A stretch of DNA of 62,839 nucleotides from assembly GCF_000468015.1 (NCBI RefSeq), contig NZ_KI260415.1, positions 39,112 through 101,950 of the forward strand, written 5' to 3'. Positions 26,261 to 34,971 of this stretch are shown piece by piece. The position numbers were made by a program, and so were the translations under genes. Under the pieces are notes generated by a model. That model was not told the origin of the DNA and made no database searches. It worked only from the letters and a program-made list of their open reading frames with translations. This DNA comes from Ruminococcus callidus ATCC 27760 (lineage in GTDB: Bacteria > Bacillota > Clostridia > Oscillospirales > Ruminococcaceae). How positions within the stretch are numbered: position 1 is the stretch's first letter; each line of letters begins with the position of its first letter.

Positions 26261-27367
26261 TTACTTCTTCTCCTTTTCCATCACAGCAACGAATTCGTCA
26301 AACAAATATGCGGTATCCAGCGGTCCGCCGTGTGCTTCCGGATGGAACTGCACCGTAAAGGCATTGATCTTGTGATAACGAATTCCCTCACAGGTTTTAT
26401 CATTGGCGTTGATATGAGAAACGGTTCCCACTTCCGGATCCAGACTTTCTCCTACAACTGCATAACCGTGGTTCTGGCTGGTGACATAAGTCCGGTGACT
26501 GTTCAGGTCGATAACCGGCTGGTTGGCACCGCGGTGACCGTACTTCAGCTTTTCTGTCCGACATCCCTGCGACAGTGCCAGCAGCTGGTGTCCCAGACAG
26601 ATGCCGAAGATCGGAATGCCCAGCTTTGCAATCTCGCCCACATTGTCGATGATCGCCTGATTTTCGGACGGATCCCCCGGTCCATTGGAAAGCATGATGC
26701 CGTCTACGTGCATCGCCTTTAATTCTTCTGCACTGGTGGCTGCCGGCAGAACTACGACTTCACAGCCGCGTTTTACCAGTTCGTTCCGGATATTGCGTTT
26801 GTAACCGAAATCGTACAGAGCGACCTTATACTTCGGTGTTCCCTCACGATAAGTTCTCGGCTCGTCGCCGGTCACGCTGAGAATTGCATTCTGAATGGTG
26901 TAGTTCCGAACCTGTTCCAGCAGCTCTTCTTTCTTGGCGTAAACATCTTCTGTTGTAATCACGCCGTTCATAACGCCGACTTCCCGAATGATACGGGTCA
27001 GCTTACGGGTATCGATGTTGTAGATGCCCACAATGTTCTGTTCTTTCAGGAATCCGTCAATATCCCCTTCCATGCGGAAGTTCGACGGGGTGTTGCACCA
27101 TTCCCGCACAATGTAACCGTGGATATAAGAACGTGCAGATTCGCTGTCTGCTGCATTGACACCATAGTTGCCGATCAGCGGAAATGTCTGTGTGACCAGC
27201 TGCCCATAATAGCTGGGGTCGGTCAGTGTTTCCTGATAAGCAGTCATACCGGTGGTAAAGACTACCTCACCGATTGCCGTTCCCTTGACACCAAAATGCA
27301 AACCTTCAAAAATCGTTCCGTCTGCCAGAAGCAGATAGGCGTTATCGCCTCGTTCCAATAATGACAT
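26261..27367 (-). CDS. carA: Carbamoyl-phosphate synthase small subunit
   Basis: The 368-residue glutaminase subunit supplies ammonia to CarB. The N-terminal domain has YLLLADGTIFEG and FTTGMTAYQETLTDPSY; the C-terminal class I glutamine amidotransferase has the nucleophile Cys in FGICLGHQLLALSQG near residue 250 and the His/Glu in VQFHPEAHGGP. AAAGGA lies about 10 bases upstream of the ATG at 27367; the reading frame is open upstream but without a suitable site. It is followed at once by carB. Confidence 0.97.
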   Translation of the reverse strand: MSLLERGDNAYLLLADGTIFEGLHFGVKGTAIGEVVFTTGMTAYQETLTDPSYYGQLVTQTFPLIGNYGVNAADSESARSYIHGYIVREWCNTPSNFRMEGDIDGFLKEQNIVGIYNIDTRKLTRIIREVGVMNGVITTEDVYAKKEELLEQVRNYTIQNAILSVTGDEPRTYREGTPKYKVALYDFGYKRNIRNELVKRGCEVVVLPAATSAEELKAMHVDGIMLSNGPGDPSENQAIIDNVGEIAKLGIPIFGICLGHQLLALSQGCRTEKLKYGHRGANQPVIDLNSHRTYVTSQNHGYAVVGESLDPEVGTVSHINANDKTCEGIRYHKINAFTVQFHPEAHGGPLDTAYLFDEFVAVMEKEKK

Positions 27368-27435
27368 GACACCAGTCCTTTCCGATCTAAGAGCCTGCGA
27401 TGCACCTTGCAATGCACCGGCGTTGCCCTGAAAAA

Positions 27436-28353
27436 TTATAAATATGCGGTAATATCATCACGCATACGGATTGCTTCTCTTCTGGCAGCTTCTGCAAAAG
27501 CCGTTTCCGGACAGTTTTCTTCCTTTTTCCATGCACACATAATGGCACGGGAGGAGTTGACAATCGCACCTCTGCCGTTTTCATCAAATGCACCGGCAAC
27601 GCCCTGTGCACCGCCGCCCTGTGCACCGTATCCCGGCACCAGGAACAGCGTATGCGGCAGCTTTTTCCGGAGTTCCGCCAGCTGTTCCGGATAGGTCGCA
27701 CCTACCACAGCACCCACTGCGGAATAGCCATAGGCACCGATCTGCCTGCTGCCCCAGTTTTCGCACATTTCGCCCATGATCTCATAGACCGGCTTGCCGT
27801 CGATCAGTCTGTCCTGCAGTTCTCCGCTGGACGGATTCGAGGTCTTTGCCAGCACGAAAATACCCTTGTCATATTTTTCGCAAACGTCCAGCAGCGGCTG
27901 AATGCCGTCTGTTCCCAGATAGCCGTTGACTGTCAGTGCATCTGCTCCAAAGGGTTCCAGTTCCACGCCGTCCACATCTACTTTTCCCAGATGTGCGGTG
28001 GCATATGCAGTCATGGTCGCACCAATGTCATTGCGTTTGCCGTCTGTCATGACGAACATGCCCTTGCTCTGTGCATAGCGAATGGTTTCCGCCAGTGTGC
28101 GGACACCTGCCCAGCCGTACATTTCATAGTATGCAGCCTGCGGCTTGATCGCCGGAACCACATCGTACAGGGCATCGATCAACGCCTTGTTGAACTGGAG
28201 AATTGCATCAGCAGCTGCCTCCAGTGTATGTCCCAGCTTCACAAAGCTGGCATCTTGTATGAACTGCGGCACGTATTCCAGACGTGGATCCAGTCCGGCT
28301 ACGGACGGATTGTGCAGTTCGTCAATTCGTTTGATAAGTCTATCAAAAGCCAT
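27436..28353 (-). CDS. pyrF: Orotidine 5'-phosphate decarboxylase, long type
   Basis: The 305-residue enzyme makes UMP. It is of the longer clostridial/mycobacterial type: AGLDPRLEYVPQF near the N-terminus, the catalytic MTDGKRNDIGATM near residue 100, LAKTSNPSSGELQD, and PGYGAQGGGAQGV near the phosphate site. The start overlaps the end of pyrC by 11 bases, and AAAGGAAC lies about seven bases upstream of the ATG. The 68-base gap to carA contains GGGCAACGCCG on the minus strand, possibly a degenerate fragment of the dispersed repeat. Confidence 0.96.
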   Translation of the reverse strand: MAFDRLIKRIDELHNPSVAGLDPRLEYVPQFIQDASFVKLGHTLEAAADAILQFNKALIDALYDVVPAIKPQAAYYEMYGWAGVRTLAETIRYAQSKGMFVMTDGKRNDIGATMTAYATAHLGKVDVDGVELEPFGADALTVNGYLGTDGIQPLLDVCEKYDKGIFVLAKTSNPSSGELQDRLIDGKPVYEIMGEMCENWGSRQIGAYGYSAVGAVVGATYPEQLAELRKKLPHTLFLVPGYGAQGGGAQGVAGAFDENGRGAIVNSSRAIMCAWKKEENCPETAFAEAARREAIRMRDDITAYL

Positions 28354-29647
28354 TGCATCGGTTCCTTTCTTCTAAATACTCTGTATCCTGATAGCGAATG
28401 ATGCCGTCTGTGATGGTACACACCGGTTTGCCCACCAGTGTTTTGCCCTTCCAGATCACATTTTTCGCTTTGGAGTGCATTTTTTCCGGATCTACTGTCC
28501 AGTGATAATCCAGATCTACCAGCGTCAGATCTGCCGGCTCACCTACTGCCAGCTGATGCTGCGGCAAGCCCAGAATCTTGCGGGGATTCTCTGCCATTTT
28601 CTGTACCAGCTGCGGCAGGGTCATCAGACCGGCATGCACCAGTTTCAGCGAAGCTGCCAGCGAGGTTTCCATGCCGATCACGCCGTTGGGAGCGTAACGG
28701 AAATCCGCCTTTTCCGACGGAGCATGAGGAGCATGGTCAGTAACGATACAGTCAATGGTACCGTCCAGAAGTCCCTCCAGCACTGCCTTGCGGTCTTTTT
28801 CCGTCCGGAGAGGCGGATTCATACGGTAATCCGCATCACCGCAGAGCACCGCTTCCTCTGTCATCAGGAAATAGTGCGGACAGGTTTCACAGGTCACCTT
28901 GACACCCTGTGCTTTGGCGTGACGAATGATCTCCACGCTGCCGTAAGTGCTGACGTGAGCGATATGAATCGGCACATTGGCAGAAGCCGCCAGAATGATC
29001 TCCCGTGCGGTAATATAGTCTTCCGAAGCCCGATCCATGCCTCTGACACCCAGCGTTTCCGAAGCCACGCCGCGGTTCACAATGCCGCCGTTAATAATGG
29101 ACAGATCTTCACAATGAGAAATAACCGGCAGCCCCAGTGCATCGCCCTGAATCAAAGCCTGCCGCATGGTTTCTGCACATTCTACCGGTCTGCCGTCGTC
29201 GGAAATGGCACAGATGCCGGCATCTTTCAACGCCGCATAGTCGCACATTTCCTCGCCTTTCAGCCCCTTGGTAATGCAGCCCACGGGGTGAATCTCCACG
29301 CCGGTATAAGCTGCTTTTTCGCAGATATAGCGGACAGTGTCTACGCTGTCAATTGCCGGCGAGGTATTCGGCATGCATGCCACACCGGTGATGCCGCCAG
29401 CCAGTGCCGCTGCGGAACCGGTGAAGATGTCCTCTTTATGTGTCTGCCCGGGGTCACGCAGATGCACATGCATATCAAACAGCCCCGGCAGTGCTGTCAG
29501 GCGGGAGCCGTCAATGACAAAGTGGGCAGATTCGTTCAGATCTTTTCCCAGCTTTGCGATCACGCCGTCCTGAATCAGCATGTCACAACGGGGCGAAATG
29601 CCGCCCTGCACCAATTGTACATCACGAATCAAAATGGTTTGCTTCAT
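28343..29647 (-). CDS. pyrC: Dihydroorotase
   Basis: The 434-residue metal-dependent amidohydrolase cyclises carbamoyl aspartate. It has the metal site DMHVHLRDPGQTHKEDI, further His ligands in PVISHCED and IHIAHVSTYGS, and Asp in IVTDHAPHAPSEK. This is the class I type (PyrC of Bacillus). The ATG overlaps the pyrR stop codon as ATGA; GAGGAAAG is just upstream. pyrB, which usually precedes pyrC in Bacillus, is not in the window. Confidence 0.97.
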   Translation of the reverse strand: MKQTILIRDVQLVQGGISPRCDMLIQDGVIAKLGKDLNESAHFVIDGSRLTALPGLFDMHVHLRDPGQTHKEDIFTGSAAALAGGITGVACMPNTSPAIDSVDTVRYICEKAAYTGVEIHPVGCITKGLKGEEMCDYAALKDAGICAISDDGRPVECAETMRQALIQGDALGLPVISHCEDLSIINGGIVNRGVASETLGVRGMDRASEDYITAREIILAASANVPIHIAHVSTYGSVEIIRHAKAQGVKVTCETCPHYFLMTEEAVLCGDADYRMNPPLRTEKDRKAVLEGLLDGTIDCIVTDHAPHAPSEKADFRYAPNGVIGMETSLAASLKLVHAGLMTLPQLVQKMAENPRKILGLPQHQLAVGEPADLTLVDLDYHWTVDPEKMHSKAKNVIWKGKTLVGKPVCTITDGIIRYQDTEYLEERNRCNGF

Positions 29648-30198
29648 TCTTTCCTCATTTCTGCATCAGTGTTCTGATAAATCACAACACAGTCGGTTCC
29701 GTCAATTTCCCGCACGGAAACCCGAACGGTTTCGCTCTGTGCAGTCGGAACGTTCTTTCCGATATAATCCGGACGAATGGGTAGTTCCCGATGTCCGCGA
29801 TCCACCAGTACTGCCAGCTGCATGCACTGCGGTCTGCCGATCGCCAGAATCGCATCAATGGCAGCACGGCAGCTACGACCGGTGTACAGCACATCATCTA
29901 CAATGACAACACGCTTGTCCTGTACCGGAAAATGAATGGTACTCTTTGCGGAATGTGTGGCATTGGCAATGCGGTCATCGCGGAATGGGGTGATGTCCAG
30001 TGCACCGAATTCCACCTCTGCACGTTCCAACTCGTATATTTTACGGGCAATCCGTTCTGCAAGCACAACGCCGCGGGACAAAATGCCCACAATACATAGA
30101 TTTTCGGCTCCACGATTCCGTTCCAGAATCTCATACGTAATCCGTGCCACTGCACGGCGAATGGCACTTTCGTCCATGATGATCGCTTTTTGTTCCAT
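29644..30198 (-). CDS. pyrR: Pyrimidine operon attenuator / uracil phosphoribosyltransferase PyrR
   Basis: The 184-residue protein binds UMP or UTP and then pyr mRNA to promote termination. It has the PRPP motif VVIVDDVLYTGRSCRAAIDA near residue 100, LVDRGHRELPIRPDYIGKN, and RIAYEI-like N-terminal helices. AGGAGG is five bases before the ATG at 30198. The leader immediately upstream carries a recognisable PyrR binding loop and a terminator, so the protein most likely regulates its own operon. Confidence 0.97.
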   Translation of the reverse strand: MEQKAIIMDESAIRRAVARITYEILERNRGAENLCIVGILSRGVVLAERIARKIYELERAEVEFGALDITPFRDDRIANATHSAKSTIHFPVQDKRVVIVDDVLYTGRSCRAAIDAILAIGRPQCMQLAVLVDRGHRELPIRPDYIGKNVPTAQSETVRVSVREIDGTDCVVIYQNTDAEMRKE

Positions 30199-30223
30199 AC
30201 ACACCTCCTAAGAGATCATTCAC

Positions 30224-30259
30224 AAAAAAAGCACTTACCCGTTTCAGACAGGCAAGTGC
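30224..30259 (-). terminator. Attenuator terminator in the pyr leader
   Basis: On the minus strand GCACTTGCC pairs with GGTAAGTGC around an 11-base loop, with one internal mismatch, followed by seven T. It lies 26 bases before the pyrR start codon. A competing hairpin (30269-30277 with 30291-30299) lies just upstream in the RNA. Confidence 0.88.
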
Positions 30260-30321
30260 GTACAACAACTTCTGCATCAACATACCGTACATGCAGAAGG
30301 GATCTTATCCGGTTTATGAAA

Positions 30322-30353
30322 CGCCTTGTCAATCTCACGGGATCAACTTAAAG
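30322..30353 (-). promoter_or_regulatory. PyrR-binding anti-antiterminator loop
   Basis: The minus strand contains TTTAAGTTGATCCCGTGAGA followed by TTGACAAGG. It aligns with the known PyrR site of Bacillus pyr leaders (TTTAA...AGTCCAGAGAGGCT...AAGG). It lies between the promoter at 30403-30431 and the terminator at 30224-30259, the expected order. Another small hairpin (30368-30374 with 30383-30389) lies near the transcript start. Confidence 0.88.
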
Positions 30354-30402
30354 GAATCGCTCTTTCCGAGTGCATATCCAACGCACTCGTTTGGTTTTTA
30401 CT

Positions 30403-30431
30403 AGTATACCACATTTTCCGGCTCTTGTCCA
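30403..30431 (-). promoter_or_regulatory. Promoter of the pyr operon
   Basis: TGGACA (30426-30431) and TATACT (30403-30408) are spaced by 17 bases on the minus strand, with a TGG extension before the -10. It lies just 27 bases after the rsmA stop codon and gives a leader of about 200 bases. Confidence 0.85.
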
Positions 30432-30457
30432 GTGCTTTTCTGCAATTTCCGAAAAAT

Positions 30458-31333
30458 TTACACTTTTTCCGCAGTTGCTCCGGACAACCGATTGCTCAGC
30501 TCCACCAGCTGCTCCATGGTCAGGTTCTCCATACGTACCGTTTCCGGCAGTTCCATGGCATGCAGGGCTTCCAGCAGAACCGGTTTTTCATAGTGCATCG
30601 TTGCGGACAGTGCATTCACCAGCGTTTTCCGCCGCTGGGAAAAACCGTGTTTCAGCATGGAGAAAAAGTGCTGGGGATCGCGTGTCTGGTCGGCATAGCG
30701 TTTCTGCACATCGATGCGAATGACAGCAGAATCCACATTCGGCGGCGGCAGGAAGCTGTCCCGCGGCACAGTAAACAGCATCTCTACTGTTCCATAATAG
30801 TTCACTGCGGCGGTGATTGCACCGGAGTTGCGGGTGCCCACCGGAGCCTGCAATTTTTCCGCCACTTCTTTCTGCACCATTACCGTAATGGAATCGATGT
30901 TCGCTCCGCTTTCCAGCAGGTGCATCAGAATCGGCGTAGTGATGTAATATGGCAGATTGGCACAGACTGCCACGTGCAGACCGGCGAATTCCTGTTCCAG
31001 CAGCTGCGGCACGTCGAACTGCAAAATATCGCCGTGCAGAATGTGCAGGTTTTCGAATTCCCCGACAGTTTCTTCCAGAATCGGCAGCAGCCGCTGGTCC
31101 AGTTCCACGGAAGTCACCTTTTCGGCACGCAGTGCCAGCTGCTGTGTCAGGGTGCCGATACCCGGACCGATCTCCAGCACACCATAACCTGCCGCAGCGT
31201 TGCCCTCCTCGGCGATTCGCGGGCAGACAGAGGGGTCGATCAGAAAGTTCTGCCCCAGCTTCTTGGAAAAGTGAAACCCGTGCCGTCCCAGAATCGAACG
31301 GACGGTTTTCATATCTGTTAAATTGATCATCAT
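30458..31333 (-). CDS. rsmA: 16S rRNA (adenine1518/1519-N6) dimethyltransferase
   Basis: The 291-residue methyltransferase (KsgA) dimethylates two adenines in helix 45 of 16S rRNA. It has KKLGQNFLIDP, SAM motif VLEIGPGIGTLTQQLA near residue 50, VELDQRL, and the catalytic NLPYYITTPILMHLL near residue 128. The ATG overlaps the addA stop codon, so it is probably co-translated with addBA. GAGG lies seven bases upstream; a second ATG follows immediately. Confidence 0.97.
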   Translation of the reverse strand: MMINLTDMKTVRSILGRHGFHFSKKLGQNFLIDPSVCPRIAEEGNAAAGYGVLEIGPGIGTLTQQLALRAEKVTSVELDQRLLPILEETVGEFENLHILHGDILQFDVPQLLEQEFAGLHVAVCANLPYYITTPILMHLLESGANIDSITVMVQKEVAEKLQAPVGTRNSGAITAAVNYYGTVEMLFTVPRDSFLPPPNVDSAVIRIDVQKRYADQTRDPQHFFSMLKHGFSQRRKTLVNALSATMHYEKPVLLEALHAMELPETVRMENLTMEQLVELSNRLSGATAEKV

Positions 31334-34300
31334 GATTTTACCTCAATACTTTTCTGAAGATGTGTGCTGTACAGATAGCACTGTCGCACCGGCATTCCCG
31401 TGATGCACTGTAATGCACCGCGGTACAGCAGCAGCTGTTCCCGATAGCTGTCCGCCAGTTCCTCCGGCGAAGAAGCGGTATCGGTCTTATAGTCCACCAG
31501 CACAAAGCCGTCCTCCTCCTGAAATGCCAGGTCTATGATACCTTTCAGGATACTGTCGGAGTTTTCATAGCGGTGCAGGATCGCCGCAGCTTCCGGATAT
31601 GCCTGCAAGTCCCGACACTGCACCAGAAATTTCTTTTCCCGCAGTACCATGCGGGAACGGCGAAGCCGCTGATACAGCTGGTCGCGGAAGAATGCTTCCG
31701 GAATCTCCGGCTTTACGACAGCCGCCTGCTCCGGTGTCAAAAAGCCGTATGTTTGCAACCGCCGGATTTCCGCAGGAACATCGGCTTCCGCTTTCCGGAA
31801 ATCGGCGTACTGGAAAAAGGTATGGATCGCTGTACCCCGTTCCGCACCGGTAAGCCTGCCCTCTTTCTGCCGGAAATCCGGACGTTTCCAGACAGGAGCA
31901 CGATTTTGTCTTGCCTCCTGAATTGCCGAAACGCTAAGCAGGGACTCCCGTTCGCAGTCCGGCGATACATACTGGAACGCCGTGATCCGACGCAGTTCTT
32001 CCAGTGTTTCCTCGTCCGGCGGAGCCGTCACCTCTACCTGTAATTCTTCCGTTTCAGTTTCCTCCGGCAGTTCGAATTCATAGGCAATTTGCAGGTTTTC
32101 GCTCCACGCCGGCGTTTTCCAGTACTGCGGCGGGAAATTACATGCATCTGCCAATTCCGCATCATGCCGCAGGAACAGACACATCCAGATCCACTGTGCC
32201 ATGCTGCTCACTGACTGTACCAGATAGACAGGCAGTTTCCCCTCCGGCAAGATCATTGCACTGCACTTGGTCAGACAGCCGCTTTTCCCCAGATAGGATT
32301 TTTTCCATTCCAGCGGCAGGAACAGCTGCTGTTTTGCACGTGTCATTGCCACATACAGCAGACGCAGTTCTTCACTTTTGTAGGCGTTTTCACCTTCCTG
32401 GCACAAAACTGCAAACGGCACAGTTTTGGCACGGACATAGGTCGTTGGGTCTTTCACGCAGAATCCGGCAAGCCCTCTCTCGGAAAACAGGGCACTCTTT
32501 TCGCCGTCCCTGTACTTCATAGCCTTTTCCAGATTGCCGAGGAATACAAAGGGATATTCCAGTCCTTTGGAGCCGTGCATGGTCTTTACTGCCACAGCGT
32601 TTTCCGCACCGGCGGAAACGGACGACTGCTGAAAGTCATCGTTGTTTTCCAGCAGCCAGTCGATATACCGCAGGAAGCCGGAAACGCTGCCGTGAAATGC
32701 GTCGGTGTTCTCCTCATACTGCTTGGCGTATTGCAGCAGCAGACGCAGATTTGCCCGCTTTCGTTCCCCGTCTTTTGCCAGCTGCATTACAGACAGGAAA
32801 TCCGTGGTGTCATAGATTCGCCGAATCAGAGATTCCAGCGTCATCATGCCGGAGTCCTGCCGCAGCTTTTGTACGGTGTCATACAGATGCCGGCACTTCT
32901 CCACCAATACTGAATCCAGCTTTTCCGATGCGGACTCTTCTGCCACACCAATGGCGATCTGCACTGCGTGAAACAGCTTGGACTTTTTGGCAAGCATACG
33001 AATCTGCATCAGTTCTTCCGGCGTAAACCAGAACATCGGAGAAAGCATCACTGCCGCCAGCGGCGTATCCAGTGTGGGATTGTCCAGCACACGAAGCATG
33101 TCGATCAGAATGCTGATCTCCCGTGCTTTCAGATAGCCCTTTTCCTCCGGGCTCTGCACCGGAATGCCGGCTTCTTCCAGAGCGTGGGCATATGCCGCAC
33201 AGGTATCATTATTTCGCAGAAGCACGCAGAAATCCCGATACTGACAGGGGCGAGTTGTGCCGTCCTTTTGCACCACCGGTGCATTTTCTGCAATCATCTG
33301 CCGGATTTTCCGAACGACATAAGTCATTTCTGCATCGTATTCTTTATCCGGTTCCAGAACTGCCACGCAGACTTTCTGCTGCTCTTTCGGCAGGATCTCG
33401 GAAATGGCAGAGCCGGCATACAATGCCTCCGCTTCGTTATAGGTCACATCGCCGCAGGATCCCGTCATCAGGTTGCCGCAGACGAAGTTGACAAAGTTCA
33501 GAATCGCAGGAACGCTTCGGAAATTCTGGTTCAGCACAATGGGATTGCACACGCTGTCCGGCTTTCCGGCAGAGGCAATGGCATCACTGAAGTTCTGCGG
33601 ATTTGCCAGGCGGAACCGATAGATCGACTGCTTGACATCGCCTACCAGAAAAACGTTTTCCCCGTAACGCAGAGCTCCGGTCTGGGGTTCAATGCAATTG
33701 CGGGAGAGCAGCTTGAAAATATCGTCCTGCTTGTTGTTGGAATCCTGATATTCATCGATCATGATCAGCTGATAGTATGCCTGCAACTCCTCTGCCAGCG
33801 GGGACGGAAAAATTCTGCCGTCTTTTTGCGGCACTGCGAGAAGTTCCAGTGCCATGCGTTCCGCATCGTCAAAGGACAAGGCATTCTGCTGCACTTTCTC
33901 TTTCCAGATTTCCGCGGAAATCTGTTCTTCCAGTTCCAGCAGCAGCGGCATCAGCTGTGCCGTCTGTGCCAGATCTTCCGCCGTATAGGGGTAAATGGTT
34001 TCTATCTGCAACGCCACATCTTCTATCATGCCTTTATACATTTCGCGGAGTGATTTGGCACGTGCAAGGGCTTCTTCGTTCAGCAAGCCCTTTTTGCTGC
34101 TGGAAAATCTTTTCCCTGTCCGTTCCTGTTTCAGCTTTGCGTAAGGTTCCAGCAGTTTTTCTGCATCTGATTCCTGCTGCTGCACCATGCGGAGCGTCTT
34201 CTCCAGCATGTGCACGTCTGCTTCGATCCACGCCAACGCCTTGTTATCCGTAACAGATTCGTAGAGTTCCGAAGCAGTATCTGCCGCTTCATTTGCCAGC

Positions 34301-34971
34301 CGCAGAATCATTTGCAGATTTTGTTCCATGCCTGCCGACAGCATCTGATAATAGGTAGAATCCTCCAGCGGCTTTTGCAGTTCCTGCTGCACCTGCTGTA
34401 CCCAGTTTTCACGGAACGGCACTGTGCCCAGAAACTTGTGCAGCTCCAGCAACAACCTTTCCAGATCGGTGTCGTCTTTTTCACAGAAACTGTTCCACAA
34501 CAGCTGCATATCTTCTGCACGGTCTGTGTGCCACTGGTTCAGTACCACGTCCGCCGCTTTGGAAGTCATCATTTTGCTTTCGGTTTCACTCAAGATGCGA
34601 AAGCCTGCGGTGATCCCCTGATCGCCCAGATTTTCCCGAATCAGTTCAAAGCAGAAAGAACTGATCGTGCAGATATGGGCGTTTTGCAGGCGGATCTGCT
34701 GCTGGTACAGCCACGTATTTTCCGGCTGTTCCTGTAATTTCTGATCCAGTGCCTGATACAGACGGGAACGCATTTCTGCTGCCGCATCATTGGTGAATGT
34801 TACCACGATCATATGATCTGCGGGAACTTTGTTCTCCGGTGATTCGTCCATCAGAATCCGCAGCAGACGTTCCACCAGCACCGATGTTTTTCCGCTGCCC
34901 GCTGCCGCGGAAACGATCAGACCGCTGTCCCGTCGGGTGATTGCTTCTTTTTGCTGTTCTGTCCAATCCAT
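31330..34971 (-). CDS. addA: ATP-dependent helicase/nuclease subunit A (AddA)
   Basis: The 1213-residue subunit is the UvrD-like helicase and one nuclease of the AddAB complex, which resects double-strand breaks up to Chi sites. It has Walker A SAAAGSGKTSVLVERLL near residue 20, motif II MIDEYQDSNNKQDDIF near residue 400, GDVKQSIYRFR, helicase motif VKTMHGSKGLEYPFVFL and RLLYVAMTRAKQQL, and the C-terminal RecB-type nuclease motif VLVDYKTDTA. The ATG overlaps the addB stop by one base. Confidence 0.97.
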   Translation of the reverse strand: MDWTEQQKEAITRRDSGLIVSAAAGSGKTSVLVERLLRILMDESPENKVPADHMIVVTFTNDAAAEMRSRLYQALDQKLQEQPENTWLYQQQIRLQNAHICTISSFCFELIRENLGDQGITAGFRILSETESKMMTSKAADVVLNQWHTDRAEDMQLLWNSFCEKDDTDLERLLLELHKFLGTVPFRENWVQQVQQELQKPLEDSTYYQMLSAGMEQNLQMILRLANEAADTASELYESVTDNKALAWIEADVHMLEKTLRMVQQQESDAEKLLEPYAKLKQERTGKRFSSSKKGLLNEEALARAKSLREMYKGMIEDVALQIETIYPYTAEDLAQTAQLMPLLLELEEQISAEIWKEKVQQNALSFDDAERMALELLAVPQKDGRIFPSPLAEELQAYYQLIMIDEYQDSNNKQDDIFKLLSRNCIEPQTGALRYGENVFLVGDVKQSIYRFRLANPQNFSDAIASAGKPDSVCNPIVLNQNFRSVPAILNFVNFVCGNLMTGSCGDVTYNEAEALYAGSAISEILPKEQQKVCVAVLEPDKEYDAEMTYVVRKIRQMIAENAPVVQKDGTTRPCQYRDFCVLLRNNDTCAAYAHALEEAGIPVQSPEEKGYLKAREISILIDMLRVLDNPTLDTPLAAVMLSPMFWFTPEELMQIRMLAKKSKLFHAVQIAIGVAEESASEKLDSVLVEKCRHLYDTVQKLRQDSGMMTLESLIRRIYDTTDFLSVMQLAKDGERKRANLRLLLQYAKQYEENTDAFHGSVSGFLRYIDWLLENNDDFQQSSVSAGAENAVAVKTMHGSKGLEYPFVFLGNLEKAMKYRDGEKSALFSERGLAGFCVKDPTTYVRAKTVPFAVLCQEGENAYKSEELRLLYVAMTRAKQQLFLPLEWKKSYLGKSGCLTKCSAMILPEGKLPVYLVQSVSSMAQWIWMCLFLRHDAELADACNFPPQYWKTPAWSENLQIAYEFELPEETETEELQVEVTAPPDEETLEELRRITAFQYVSPDCERESLLSVSAIQEARQNRAPVWKRPDFRQKEGRLTGAERGTAIHTFFQYADFRKAEADVPAEIRRLQTYGFLTPEQAAVVKPEIPEAFFRDQLYQRLRRSRMVLREKKFLVQCRDLQAYPEAAAILHRYENSDSILKGIIDLAFQEEDGFVLVDYKTDTASSPEELADSYREQLLLYRGALQCITGMPVRQCYLYSTHLQKSIEVKS

